A stretch of 64,000 bases of DNA, taken from positions 3,721,754 through 3,785,753 of the forward strand of contig OX422191.1 of assembly GCA_949130485.1 (NCBI GenBank). Reading direction: 5' to 3'. Position numbers and translations under genes: made by a program. This document shows positions 47,001-55,080 of this stretch, piece after piece (the first letter of the stretch is position 1; each line of letters starts with the position of its first letter). This DNA comes from Agelas oroides (taxonomy: Eukaryota > Porifera > Demospongiae > Agelasida > Agelasidae). The notes beneath the pieces were generated by a model. That model worked only from the letters and a program-made list of their open reading frames with translations. It was not told the DNA's origin and ran no database searches.

Positions 47001-48805
47001 AATCCAGTATACTGTAAACAACTTGGTCACCACTGGAGCAATCATTGCTGCTGTAGCCCTGAGCATGTGGGATGAGTCCTTTCAGCTAGTACATAGTGAG
47101 CCATCCAGACTAGAGCTATAGACTTTCTCTACACAATTTTTAGCTTGAAAACGACCATGCAGACACTGTTTTAGAGTATAATCACTGTTTAGTATATACT
47201 ACACAAACCACACATGGAATATAGTTGAACTTATCACTAATAAAATATGTATTTTTCTTTCTCAGGTTTTGTCAGCGGGTGATTCCAGTTGTGAGAGTGT
47301 GCCATGCCACATTGTCAGATATTGAGCGAGATGCTGTGACTGTTCTGGAGCCTCACTTTCACACTGATGATTTGCAACTGTTTAAGGTCACTACGTAAAG
47401 TCTTGCTGTACAGGCTGACTACCCTCCTTTTTTGTGCTGAGTTATCTAAGTTTTGTTGGGCTGGGTCGAATCCCATGCAAAGATCTGATATTGATATTAT
47501 ATATGTTTTGAACATTAGGCCACTCTGAATTGACTAACAAGGCCCACAAGTATGTAGGATTGGTCTAGCCTCGGTCCCAGGAGAGCGGGGAGAGCCTGGG
47601 AACAAGGCTAGGATTGGTCTGTAGGATTTTTAATTAGGCCCATGGGATGTAGTTCTCATTTTGTTAATGGTGTTCTTAGGGAAACCTTAGCAGTGCCCTC
47701 ACATACTGCACTTAGGATGCTACAGTCATGCAACTTTGGGATCCCTCAATCAGCTATATTCCTTCAGTAGGGATGGGAAGGTGTAACGGCAACAGTGTTG
47801 TTGGTCTGATTTTGTCATTCTTATAATTATAGTTTGCAGTGAACTACAAGGCTCGTAACAACAATGTGATCAAGCGTGATGATGTCATCCAATTGCTGGC
47901 TTCCATGGTGACAAAGAATGGGGGCTTTCCCCATGTTGTTGATCTGAACAATCCTGAATTGACAATCTTGGTTGAAATTGTGAAGGTGTGTTAGAATGTA
48001 GGAAGAGTGGGCACTGTCAGTAATGTGCATCAATGCACAGGCAATCTACACACAAGGAGCCAATGTTTATGATGTAAAGCAGGTATTTGGCCAGTTTTTC
48101 TCTTCATATTGTACAAAGACTTGCTTAATAATAAAATTGTCTTCTCCCCCTTTCCCTTCCCCACCTCCCCTCCCCCCCCCTCCCCCCTTCTTCCTCCTCT
48201 CCCTTCCCTCTCCTTGTCCCCTCCCCAACCTTGCTTCCTCTCTCCCTCCCCCTCCCTCGATCCTCCCCCCTCCTTTCCTCCTCCCTCCCTCCCCCTTCGC
48301 CTTCCCCCTTCCCCTCACCCACTCCCCTCCCTGCTTCCTCCTCCTCCCTACACACACTAAGTCATTTCTCTACTGTTGGCAATGCACATGATTGTGAATG
48401 TCTTAGCCCTTGGCCTAAACGCTATTGTGGAAGATCGACTTCATTTGATTAAGCATGCATTTGATTAGGGTTTCTAGATCAATTCTGATGTTTTTCCTAC
48501 TGCAGAACCTGTGTTGTTTGAGTGTGGTGAAGGACTTCCACAGGCTAAAGAAGTACAACATTCAATCCATCATGGAAGCTACCTCACTGGAGAGTAGCAG
48601 GGAAGACCCTAAACACACTGAGGAAGGTGTTTCTTCAAAAACCTCTAGTGAGGTGAGGACCAAAGAGACTATCGTACTTCAAGGTGATGATGCTACTAAG
48701 GATTCAAGCCAGAATACAACTTTAGGTGCAGCTGAAAGTCAAGTCCCAAGTCAGCATACTGTGGTTGAAGATACTACACAAACTGGCGAGAAAGGAGATC
48801 CATAA
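35039..48805 (+). CDS. THUMPD1: THUMPD1/Tan1-like tRNA acetyltransferase adaptor
   Basis: Exons seen: 35039..35122, 36674..36778, 37816..37929, 47266..47386, 47833..47985 and 48506..48805 (stop). All have GT/AG borders. The protein reads MSRGVEGERKSGKKRS, then GMCGILITTNDQEKLCVSEA, YADVLCGPEAGEDA, then the THUMP region RVIPVVRVCHATLSD, NYKARNNNVIKRDDVIQLLA, VDLNNPELTILVEIVK and CCLSVVKDF. These match human THUMPD1 (GM.GFL.TCN, YKARNNN, VDLTNPEYTVIVEIIK, CC.SVVKD) in order. THUMPD1/Tan1 binds tRNA through its THUMP domain and presents it to NAT10/Kre33 for N4-acetylcytidine formation at position 12 of tRNA-Leu and tRNA-Ser. The phase at 47266 needs a preceding exon ending in two bases of a codon. 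At least one exon (the part matching GANNVIFIKT) was not found in 37930..47265. A Ser/Thr-rich C-terminal tail of about 80 residues is longer than in vertebrates. Confidence 0.85.
35478..35795. mobile_element. Long hairpin-family element, degraded
   Basis: GTCACATGCAATGATGTCAGGTAGAC at the left and GTCTACCTATCATTACATC then CACGTGACTAAGCCAGGCCC at the right are inverse, followed by AAGGCCTGGGAACGAAG. Lies in intron 1 of the THUMPD1-like gene, directly after a G21 tract. Confidence 0.6.
35855..36275 (+). repeat. Dispersed repeat R, copy 2
   Basis: Inverted relative to the copy at 11262..11730. It contains TGCATGCGTATGATGCCTCGC, TAGTGGGAGCCCAAAGAA and AATATGTACGTTGCGAAGGC. Located in intron 1 of the THUMPD1-like gene. 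Confidence 0.75.
36478..36565. mobile_element. Hairpin-family half-elements
   Basis: TAGCCTCATTCCCAGGCTCTCC followed by a second CCCAGGCTCTCCCCTGCC in direct orientation, then TAGCCTCGAAGC. Decayed or recombined copies. Confidence 0.5.
37116..37685. mobile_element. MITE, tip TACCGTAAACTCTGGTTATTA
   Basis: Ends TACCGTAAACTCTGGTTATT and TTATTAACCAGAGTCTACGGTA. Subterminal TTAGGCGCAT repeats occur at both ends. Lies in intron 2 of the THUMPD1-like gene. No coding content. Confidence 0.85.
38043..38604. mobile_element. GAGCCTGAGCGAGC-family element
   Basis: Left end TGGGGTGAGCCTGAGCGAGC and right end GGCTCACCCCAAT in inverse orientation. Intronic. Same family as 18338..19110 and 62214..62660. 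Confidence 0.65.
39367..39426 (+). ncRNA. Type I hammerhead ribozyme
   Basis: All conserved elements are present in order. Stem I outer CCCAT (39367..39371) pairs with GTGGG (39422..39426). Stem I inner CAG (39380..39382) pairs with CTG (39415..39417). The core CTGATGA is at 39383..39389. Stem II GGCC/GGCC (39390..39393 and 39401..39404) has a 7-base loop. The core GAAA is at 39405..39408, followed by a minimal stem III CATG and the cleavage triplet GTC ending at 39414. A stem III this short is typical of hammerheads of Penelope-like retroelements, which work best as dimers. It lies in the long third intron of the THUMPD1-like gene, in sense. Cleavage after 39414 is predicted, not shown. Confidence 0.8.
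40014..40425. mobile_element. Long hairpin-family element, right tip lost
   Basis: TTAGCCTTGTTCCAAGGCCTTCC, then CACATGAATGACGTCGTG and CACCTAGGTAGAC. The inverse series is at 40318..40405. The interior contains GAAACTACAAG followed by GTAAGC (40252), an exon-like end with a splice donor. Confidence 0.65.
40893..40937 (-). other. Retroelement-tail motif related to a hammerhead
   Basis: The minus strand reads CCCTGAAGAAGACTACAG then CACTGTAGTCGAAACG: a 7-bp stem between CTGAAGA and GAAAC. The motif is common in the ends of Penelope-like and other retroelements. It lacks a plausible stem III and cleavage triplet, so I do not call it a ribozyme. Confidence 0.45.
41683..41814. repeat. Near-perfect 132-bp hairpin
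   Basis: GTACCGTGGCTTCTTAATGG and its inverse enclose arms of about 58 bp with few mismatches. The loop (CGAGGCGAAGCCGAGG) is itself palindromic. No target duplication or relative was found in the window. Confidence 0.85.
42000..42460 (-). repeat. CA/TA microsatellites and a possible LINE 3' fragment
   Basis: CA and TG runs at 42021..42062 are followed by a triple CAAAGT hexamer (42078..42096), like a simple-repeat LINE tail. A minus-strand frame follows (42191..42376) without clear motifs. Confidence 0.4.
42461..44100. other. Intronic sequence with small hairpin remnants
   Basis: Part of the large THUMPD1 intron. CTCGTTCCCAGGATTGCG to CTTGGAACGAGGCTA lies at 43107..43166 and TAGTCTCGTAGACTG to GGGCACGAGACTA at 43183..43214. 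No gene seen. Confidence 0.5.
44150..44562 (+). pseudogene. Truncated paralogue of the 49419..49958 membrane protein gene
   Basis: Starts MAESGSVTFIKQSTQWVQ, then VDPNGEPIVCKARCLVQQFE; both match the intact gene (VPQQT/IPQQT and DPNGEPIV). The reading then shifts frame near 44380 and continues with LYVTDRSFIYTI and VRIPLANIEAVAVNEPLAEC. It ends at DAVVV, where a MITE has inserted (44563). Nucleotide identity with the intact copy is high over the distal half, so the duplication is fairly recent. The reading frame is broken and the C-terminal third is missing. Confidence 0.75.
44563..45395. mobile_element. CACTGCAAAAACAAGTTGG-type MITE, itself invaded
   Basis: The left end CACTGCAAAAACAAGTTGGT follows TA and disrupts the paralogue at 44150..44562. 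Interior blocks (GTATTGTGGTTGTAAGA and GTTCTGAGGGTTGTCAG) match the complete copy at 46003..46430. It contains the 449-bp hairpin element 44801..45249. The right end is unclear. Confidence 0.65.
44801..45249. mobile_element. Long hairpin-family element, 449 bp
   Basis: TAGCCTCATTCCCAGGCCTACC to GGCCTGGGAACGAGGCTA, flanked by the perfect 9-bp duplication ACAAATGCA (44792..44800 and 45250..45258). Each side carries CACGTGAATGACGTC (44901..44915 and the inverse near 45129..45142), joined E-box and CRE motifs. It is nested in another MITE. Confidence 0.92.
45845..45876 (+). repeat. Interstitial TTAGGG-like tract
   Basis: About five imperfect TTAGGG units with TTTAGGG variants, inside the LINE fragment. 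Confidence 0.85.
46003..46430. mobile_element. MITE with CACTGCAAAAACAAGTTGG ends, complete
   Basis: CACTGCAAAAACAAGTTGGT and its inverse ACCAACTTGTTTTTGTAGTG, flanked by TA (46001..46002 and 46431..46432). Pairing continues inward for more than 150 bp, so the whole element is a palindrome. No coding content. Confidence 0.9.
46525..46622. mobile_element. Hairpin-family element, about 95 bp
   Basis: TAACCTCGTTTCCAGGCCACTC and the inverse GAGTGGCCTGGAAATGAC, with AAATTTATCTTG arms. The right tip has decayed. Confidence 0.65.
47566..47610. mobile_element. Hairpin element, 45 bp
   Basis: TAGCCTCGGTCCCAGG to GAGCCTGGGAACAAGGCTA, flanked by the perfect 9-bp duplication GGATTGGTC (47557..47565 and 47611..47619). 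Intronic. Confidence 0.93.
48139..48352 (+). repeat. Polypyrimidine tract in an intron
   Basis: About 210 bp almost entirely of C and T on the plus strand, in the intron before the last THUMPD1 exon. Open frames across it are repeat artefacts. Confidence 0.9.
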
Positions 48806-48922
48806 ATGTAACACAATTTTGTTCAGGTGGTTTTTATTACAGGCTTATATAATTGGTGTCAGGGCTGTAGGCAAGCTATTTAAAGGTGGTGTGGCCAAAG
48901 TTTGGGATACTGCATGCATAAC

Positions 48923-49300
48923 TACCGTATTTTTTCGATCAGACGCCGCGGCTACTATTTTTTATTTCTTTGGAAAGCCCGCAGACATTAACGATGGCTT
49001 GATATGGTACGTATGAGTGAGACGTTGACGATTGCTAGACGCTGTCGGTAGTACGCGCAGCTCAGTCCTATACTGTCAGCCGTGGAAACGACTCGTACGA
49101 CACGAATAGCTAGCATGTTGACTGTCGTCAGAAATTATTCGCACACGTGTGGGCGTTCCGCGAATATGTCTACTAGCTGCAGCTACTATTCGAGGGCGGC
49201 GTTTATTTCGTTCAGATCAGAGTTTCCGACCGTGCGGCTATATTCGAGGGCGGCGTCTATTCAATGGTACGCAGCGTTTAAGGGGGTCTGGGGGCATGCC
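48923..49300. mobile_element. MITE, tip TACCGTATTTTTTCGATCAG, copy 1
   Basis: Starts TACCGTATTTTTTCGATCAG and GACGCCGCGGCTACTATT. Its reverse complement occurs at 57680..58050, including GACGTTGACGATTGCTAGAC and TATTCGAGGGCGGCGT. The opposite end is less clear. Confidence 0.75.
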
Positions 49301-49418
49301 TCAATAGTATCCGGATGCTTCGTTTATTGACGGGTGGTATTCAGTATTACTGTGCAGAGCCAACGCGTCGGGGCGTTATTGAGGAGACGAATTCTAATCT
49401 CAATCTGGCGAGACTCGA

Positions 49419-49958
49419 GTGGACATGGCCGAAGGTGACCAACCAACGCGTTGGATTCCGCAGCAAACTGCGGACCCGAATGGGGAGCCGATCGTGTACG
49501 AAGCTAGGTGCTTGTACCAGCAACTGGAGGATGCCGTGTGCAGAAACTACGCTACAAACGCGTGCTTAGTAGCTGGATGCATCGGACTTCTTGTGTTTTG
49601 CCCGCTGTATCGACGTCGTTCCCGACAAGTGGCAGAGTCTTGGAAACTTTATGTGACAGATAGATCCTTCGTTTGCACTATCGTGAATCGGGCGCTGTTC
49701 GGCTGCGAATACCCATCAACAGTTCGTATTCCTTTGGCCTACATCGAGGCAGTAGCTGTCAATGAGCCTCTCGCTGAGTGCGGCCCTGCAACTTGCCTGT
49801 GTTCGACTGGTCCCGATGCTGTTGTAGTAACACTCAAGCGGGAATACCGTTGGCAGTATTCGGCGTGTTGTGGCGGTAGATTGGCTTTCCACTACGCAGA
49901 GAACGCGGACGAATTTGCGGATGCAGTCCGACGTCAGATGTCTGCTGGAAGCTACTGA
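49419..49958 (+). CDS. Small single-pass membrane protein, unknown family
   Basis: Uninterrupted 179-codon frame beginning MAEGDQPTRWIPQQT. A hydrophilic N-terminus of about 47 residues precedes one membrane segment, ACLVAGCIGLLVFCPLY (residues about 47-64), followed by RRRSRQVAESW on the presumed cytosolic side. The rest (LYVTDRSFVCTI, VRIPLAYIEAVAVNEPLAEC, PDAVVVTLKREYRW and FHYAENADEFADAVRRQM) alternates short beta-like strands and ends in an amphipathic helix, reminiscent of a PH-like fold. That is an impression, not a match. It has no introns and lies between convergent genes. A broken paralogue is at 44150..44562, and a fragment of its 5' flank recurs at about 45655..45700. Function unknown. 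Confidence 0.65.
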   Translation: MDMAEGDQPTRWIPQQTADPNGEPIVYEARCLYQQLEDAVCRNYATNACLVAGCIGLLVFCPLYRRRSRQVAESWKLYVTDRSFVCTIVNRALFGCEYPSTVRIPLAYIEAVAVNEPLAECGPATCLCSTGPDAVVVTLKREYRWQYSACCGGRLAFHYAENADEFADAVRRQMSAGSY

Positions 49959-50358
49959 GTTTGCAAGCCCATATAGAGAGCAAATTCGTTTTTACTATGC
50001 CAGTAAAGGCTTATTGTAATCCTGCACATACTACGTGTAAAATGATGTTAGCTACAGTTTTGTCCAAGGATAGTCGAGTAGTATGGTCCAAACTGCCTGT
50101 TTACCCTGTTCTGTTGGAATGTTTACTTTCCAGTATATATACCTATATTATTTCAGCGAGTAAGTAAACTAAAAAAGTACCCTGTGTTTGTTTGTATTGT
50201 GACAACATAATGTATTACTCTATATATGCATGCATATATACACGGGAATACCCACACAGCTGTTTTATGGTGAACGAGTTGCATCTAGTCAAAAATAAAC
50301 TCTCCAGTCAGGTACGTTTTACAATATAATAGAACAATAATCACACATGCTGTTACCT

Positions 50359-50472
50359 TAACCTCGTTCCCAGGCCTACCCCGTTTCTTGTTCTTCGGTT
50401 TGCGTTCACACGTGTATTATATTGAACGCAAACCGAAGAACAAAAAACGGGGTAGGCCTGGGAACGAGGCTA
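50359..50472. mobile_element. Hairpin element, 114 bp
   Basis: TAACCTCGTTCCCAGGCCTACC to GGGAACGAGGCTA with long arms (GCAAACCGAAGAACAAAAAA). Flanked by the perfect 9-bp duplication CTGTTACCT (50350..50358 and 50473..50481). Confidence 0.93.
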
Positions 50473-50480
50473 CTGTTACC

Positions 50481-50517
50481 TAGCCTCGTTCCCAGGCCCG
50501 TTATGGGAATGAGGCTA
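50481..50517. mobile_element. Hairpin element, 37 bp (smallest member)
   Basis: TAGCCTCGTTCCCAGGCC then GGGAATGAGGCTA, almost only the two tips. The flanks ACTGTTACC and GCTGTTACC show it inserted in the target duplication of its neighbour. Confidence 0.88.
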
Positions 50518-50770
50518 GCTGTTACCATTCAGGTAAGCTGATTACACTCTGGAGCTTACCAGGGCCTGGCTCATGGGCACGGGTGTACTGCATTACATTC
50601 TTTAGTTGCTTTTCAGCTTGAAGTGTTCCTCTTGTGTTTCTTTCGAGATCATGATTCACTAAAATTGCCTAAATTGGAGGCTGAAGATGCATGTCAGGGG
50701 TGAGGCAGTGACGTGTCTAATGACTAGTTTCCAGGAGTGCAGAACACAGGAAGTGAACATGAAGCCTCGC

Positions 50771-50844
50771 TAGTCTCGTGCCCAGACCCCACCCTAACCC
50801 TAATCCTTTTCCTTGTGAGAGGAAGGGGTCTGGGCACAAGACTA
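50771..50844. mobile_element. Hairpin element with TAGTCTCGTGCCCAGACCCC ends
   Basis: TAGTCTCGTGCCCAGACCCC and the inverse GGGGTCTGGGCACAAGACTA. A subfamily of the TAGCCTCG hairpins, also represented near 33767, 34987 and 43183. No clear duplication. Confidence 0.75.
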
Positions 50845-52843
50845 AATAGAGGGGGTCAGGTCAGGAGCATGCTTCCCTGGAAAATTGTTGCAAAATTAGC
50901 CCTTCCATGGAAGATCTTGCATGTACACCAGAGTACGCCTCATGCTGCATTTTGTGCTGTACAAAATGCACATGTTCTATTTACGTGTAGTTGCAAAGTA
51001 TGCACAACGTACACTGAGACAAATGCGTGTGCATGAACTAAATGGGCCTGCAAAAACTCCTCGGAAGCCCCCCTAAAACTGCCACTGTGGAGGGAGGGCA
51101 CATAGCAGGGACGTCACAATTAAGGAAACGTGGTCTGGCCAATTAAAGCAAGTGATATCTTCCCATTTTTCATTTTGTCATGTCCCACTTTATCAATTCC
51201 ACTTTGTCAATTCTAGAAAGTTCTGCAAAGCCAAGACCATGCACCTTTATAACACGTAACTTTTGGTGGTAAACTTCTTTTCATGACCACTTCAAATCAC
51301 CTTATGAAACACTCTAAACCATGACTTGGGCTTCTTGCAATTGAGTTTAAAGGCAGCATCATTTGAAGGGCTGAGAACTACTGTGAAGTACACATCCACA
51401 CTGTGAAGTACACATCCACACTGTGAAGTAGTCCCATTAGCCACCACATTTCCATGTTTGTTGGCAAGCTCAAACTAATTTTTTTGGCAGAAAAACTTTG
51501 CTACTATAATGTGCATGTCAGTTAAAGTGTACAAGTAGCATGTCAAATGTGCTCATATGTGAAAGGCTGAAAGCCCCCTCTAGCTGTAATCTCAATCTGT
51601 AATCTTCATAAAGGCTAGACATAGTCAAGACTCTTTAATGCATTCATGCACCACAAGTTAAGCCTATATCCCTGTTCCTAGACCTCCTATATACCATCCA
51701 GTGGGAAGGCCTGGGAATAAGGCTACCACTTTTTGCCACTCTTTCCAGAAAAGTTGGACACCTACAGAACCTTTTTGAGTTCAAAACTTCAAATCCCAGC
51801 TCAGCTGCATGGTTTCCAGATAATTTTAAAATTAATTCTCTGTGGATTTTCACTTCCTCAATGCAGATATAATATTAGTAACATCTGCATGAGCCTCTGA
51901 ATTTTGGATGGGGCAAGCCTTATACCATGTCATGTATGATTGTGTGCATTAGGGCAGGGAATACTAGCTTGCATGTGAGCTGCAGAGGATGTTTATAGCC
52001 ATAGCAGCAGCTGCTATGGCTCAAGTTTATGTAGTGGCATATGAAAACATGACACTGCGCTAAAATAACAATTTTGGGATAATTGCATTTTTAATACACT
52101 TTGAAGTTTTTCTCATAACTTCTTAATATTACAAGTAATGGTTAACAGCATCCTGCAGGGCATTAAATGGAGAATGTTTTAGTATGCACCATGCCTAGTT
52201 TGATGTATGACAAGGAAAGATGAACATTATACATTGTTACTTTAGCACAATGTCATGTTTTCGTAATTATGCCTCTACACACTGATTAATTATAATTACT
52301 CTCGATCCAATGATATATCAGGACTCAGCATGACTGTTCACTTGCCTCATGATCATGTACTTGCATAATTATAATCTGCTCATGCAATCATATACCCTCC
52401 CACACTTGGTAGTGCCATAATGGCCGCTCAGCTGCACGCTGATAATACAGCTGGGTATGCAAAAAAAATCACCAAAAGTCCATGGTCATTCATGTACAAC
52501 AACCAGATGACATGAGATGTTTGTGCATGACAAGTTATGCAACAGGCAAGAATGAATCGTGATAGAATTGATTATGTTCCTTAACTCACAAACATGATTA
52601 TGTAAATATTAATGTCAACAAATGTGAATACCATAATGTAACTACAACTATAAACTTGAATTGTAAAAGTTGGCCTGCGCTGCAGTAATAATGTGTATAC
52701 TAGGGGTTTACTGAGCTGTAGGAATTGTTTGTAGGAGGGTCAGTATGAACTTGGCATGGTTGTTCCTTGGGATTGACAGTGCATAGTGTGGGTGATTCAA
52801 GTGCAGAGCCTGGGGGGAAAAAATGCAAGATACCCGTAATAAT
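50845..52843. other. Intergenic, no gene seen
   Basis: Includes a 21-bp tandem (ACTGTGAAGTACACATCCAC, near 51380..51420) and a right-half hairpin remnant at 51690..51724 (GGCCTGGGAATAAGGCTA). Otherwise AT-rich with no recognisable features. Confidence 0.5.
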
Positions 52844-53297
52844 TAGCCTCGTTCCCAGGCCACCCCCATTTTTTTGTTCTTCGGTTTGCGTTCAGTATAA
52901 TACACGGATGCTGAAGAGCGACGAAAAACGGGGAAGGCCTGGGAACACTTATCACGTGAATGACGTCAGGTGGACACAAGGTGGACATGGGGGGGGCAGT
53001 GCCCATCTACAAACTTGTGTGCAATAAACCATACTGGTGGAGTCGAGTACTGTTGATCTCATGGACGTCTGGGGTCCTGGCTTGTTGGAGCGCTTGATGA
53101 TGTAGTCTAGTACGTTATTAGAACATGGACCCCTCCCCCCCCTACGTCCACCTTGTTTCAACCAGACATCATTCATGTAATAGGCCTTCCCTGTTTTTCA
53201 CTGCTCTTCTGCTTCCGCTTCCGTGTATTATATATTATACTGAAAGCAAACCGAAGAACAAAAACAAAAAAAAACGGGAGACCTGGGAACAAGTCTA
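52844..53297. mobile_element. Long hairpin-family element, 454 bp
   Basis: TAGCCTCGTTCCCAGGCC to CTGGGAACAAGTCTA. The flanks CGTAATAAT and CATAATAAT match at 8 of 9 positions. It closely resembles 44801..45249, with CACGTGAATGACGTC at 52953..52967 and the shared interior GTACTGTTGATCTC. Confidence 0.88.
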
Positions 53298-53636
53298 CAT
53301 AATAATTATGTAAGAATAACGGCAGTGTTGAGCCCCTCTTGTAAGTTATCCCAGAAATAAGGACTTAACTAAGCATCTACCCATTCTCCCCCAAGATAAG
53401 GCCATAAGGTCAGTGTTATGGTTTGTGGTCCTAAGGATGTCTGCATTAAAGGAGATGAATACCCAATTGGCAGGAATTTACCCTGCAGTCTCATTACATT
53501 AGGCTTTGTTACTTAGTGTGGTAGGAGCTTGAGTGTGACATAGGTGTTCATACATGTACACGCCATTTGCACTCATGAAATACTAAGTATAAACTGGGCA
53601 TATTTATATACCTATTGTGCCCAAAAAGATAGCATC

Positions 53637-54248
53637 TAGCCTCATTCTCAGGCTCTCCCCACACGTGAACGAAAAATCAAAAGGAAAGGGGAGAGCCTAT
53701 CATGTGAGAAACGTCACAGGTAGAAAGAACTTGATTAAATGTGGGCGAACGAATGAACTCACCCAATGCTTTACGGACAAAATATATACTCGTTCAATTG
53801 CAAATGCTTTATGGCCAACGGAACAGGACTAGACGGCACTATGCTACATTACCTGGCAATATGGCAAGCTATGGTAAGTGTACATAGACTCATACATTCT
53901 AAAATCACGCTAACTTGCTCACTTACCTGGCAGACTGATTGTTGCACACCTCGGAGAATGGATTCCAAGGCGATATTAGATGCCAAAGCAACCCTTTTCT
54001 AGACTTTGCTCAAGCCTTCTCTGCACTTACTGTTTGGAAAAAAACTGCCAGAATAAGATCATTCCAAAACACGGTTCATGTACTGTCGATTGCACAACTA
54101 CATGCGGGAGCACATTGACGATCTACCAACGCTCAATTACATTGTAAGTCCTCTCTACCTTCTCTCTACCCTCTACGTCACTCACATGAGAAATTATTCC
54201 AGGCCCTCTCACACTTTGCAGATGAGGGAAAGCTGGGCAAGGCCTGGG
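53637..54248. mobile_element. Long hairpin-family element, 612 bp, with exon-like interior
   Basis: TAGCCTCATTCTCAGGCTCTCC to GGCCTGGGAATGAGGCTA; flanks GATAGCATC and GACAGCATC (8 of 9). Interior open segments end at GTAAG donors (53872 and 54144), and one follows a CTTACCTGGCAG acceptor. Encoded peptides such as LDGTMLHYLAIWQAM and YMREHIDDLPTLNYI are not assignable. Confidence 0.8.
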
Positions 54249-54402
54249 AATGAGGCTAGACAGCATCCATGCCTGTGCAAATTCATTGTCTCTAGTGAGA
54301 AACGAGCTCAAGACCCTCCAGATATTTTATTTTGGTTCAGGGGAGGAAAATTTTACCCACATGACTGCTACCAAGAGGAATAACTGTAAACATACTCATG
54401 CC

Positions 54403-54949
54403 TAGCCTCGTTCCCAGGCTCTTGTGCGGGGGAGGAGGAAAGAGAGCCTGGTACACACTGTTCGTGCATGCGCCAAGTTCCCTTAGTAACCTGCATACTA
54501 CTCCGCTAATTACGGTCAATTTCTGTTTACCTGCTGAAAGGTCGCGCTGCATGGTTATACTCCCTGTGGGACACATATGGGCAGTTTTGAAGTCAAAAAC
54601 AATATCGCTTTGATGGCAATGATCTGTATTGCTTCGTTTGAGGCGATTGGTGAACTTCAAAGGGAAATATTGTGTCATTCACGTGCTGTAGCGTTTAGCT
54701 GGAATGGACGAATGCGTGGATAAGTCAAAGAGCTGAGTACCTTTGTCGCTCCCTCGTCATCATCTACACAGAATGTGGTCAGTGGCAGGCATCTTTTATA
54801 TGGGAGCAGCGGCGTACCTTGCAGAGGTTAGTGTAACGGAGCATATTTTACGGAAATTTCCAGAAATCCTGGGAGAACTGAGCATGCACAAACAGTGTGT
54901 ACTAGGCTCTTCTTCTCCGCCCACACATGAGAGCCTGGGAACGAGCCTA
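54403..54949. mobile_element. Long hairpin-family element, 547 bp
   Basis: TAGCCTCGTTCCCAGGCTCTTG to GAGCCTGGGAACGAGCCTA, with TIRs of about 75 bp (shared GTACACACTGTTCGTGCATGC type); flanks ACTCATGCC and ACGCATGCC (8 of 9). The interior holds the open segment MWSVAGIFYMGAAAYLAE ending at a GTTAGT donor. Confidence 0.82.
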
Positions 54950-55080
54950 ACGCATGCCCAACACCACATGATGTAATGTAGTCCCAGATATAAATTGGCA
55001 CTTGCATTTTGTGACTCCACAAGAGAGAATTTGTGGACCAACTACATTTCACAGTCCCATATCCTTTCACTGTAATTAGC

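Larger units (their letters stand above)
45720..47120 (-). mobile_element. Degraded L2/CR1-like LINE fragment
   Basis: Minus-strand reverse transcriptase remnants: FPWTAKSSVVVPFPKSTN near 46990 (motif before the RT fingers) and VVAYADDLL near 45950 (catalytic box). Two mobile elements (46003..46430 and about 46525..46622) and a telomere-like tract interrupt it. Many frame changes; old. Confidence 0.7.

Noticed and set aside
48023-48452. Pro-rich and Gly/Arg/Glu-rich open frames on both strands
   Set aside because: Artefacts of the polypyrimidine tract in a THUMPD1 intron.
53766-54144. Short exons LHYLAIWQAM and YMREHIDDLPTLNYI as a host gene
   Set aside because: They fall between the tips of the 612-bp hairpin element; kept only as possible captured exons.
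54743-54976. MWSVAGIFYMGAAAYLAE as the first exon of a host gene
   Set aside because: It lies wholly inside a hairpin-family element with 75-bp inverted ends and a 9-bp target duplication, so it is element interior.
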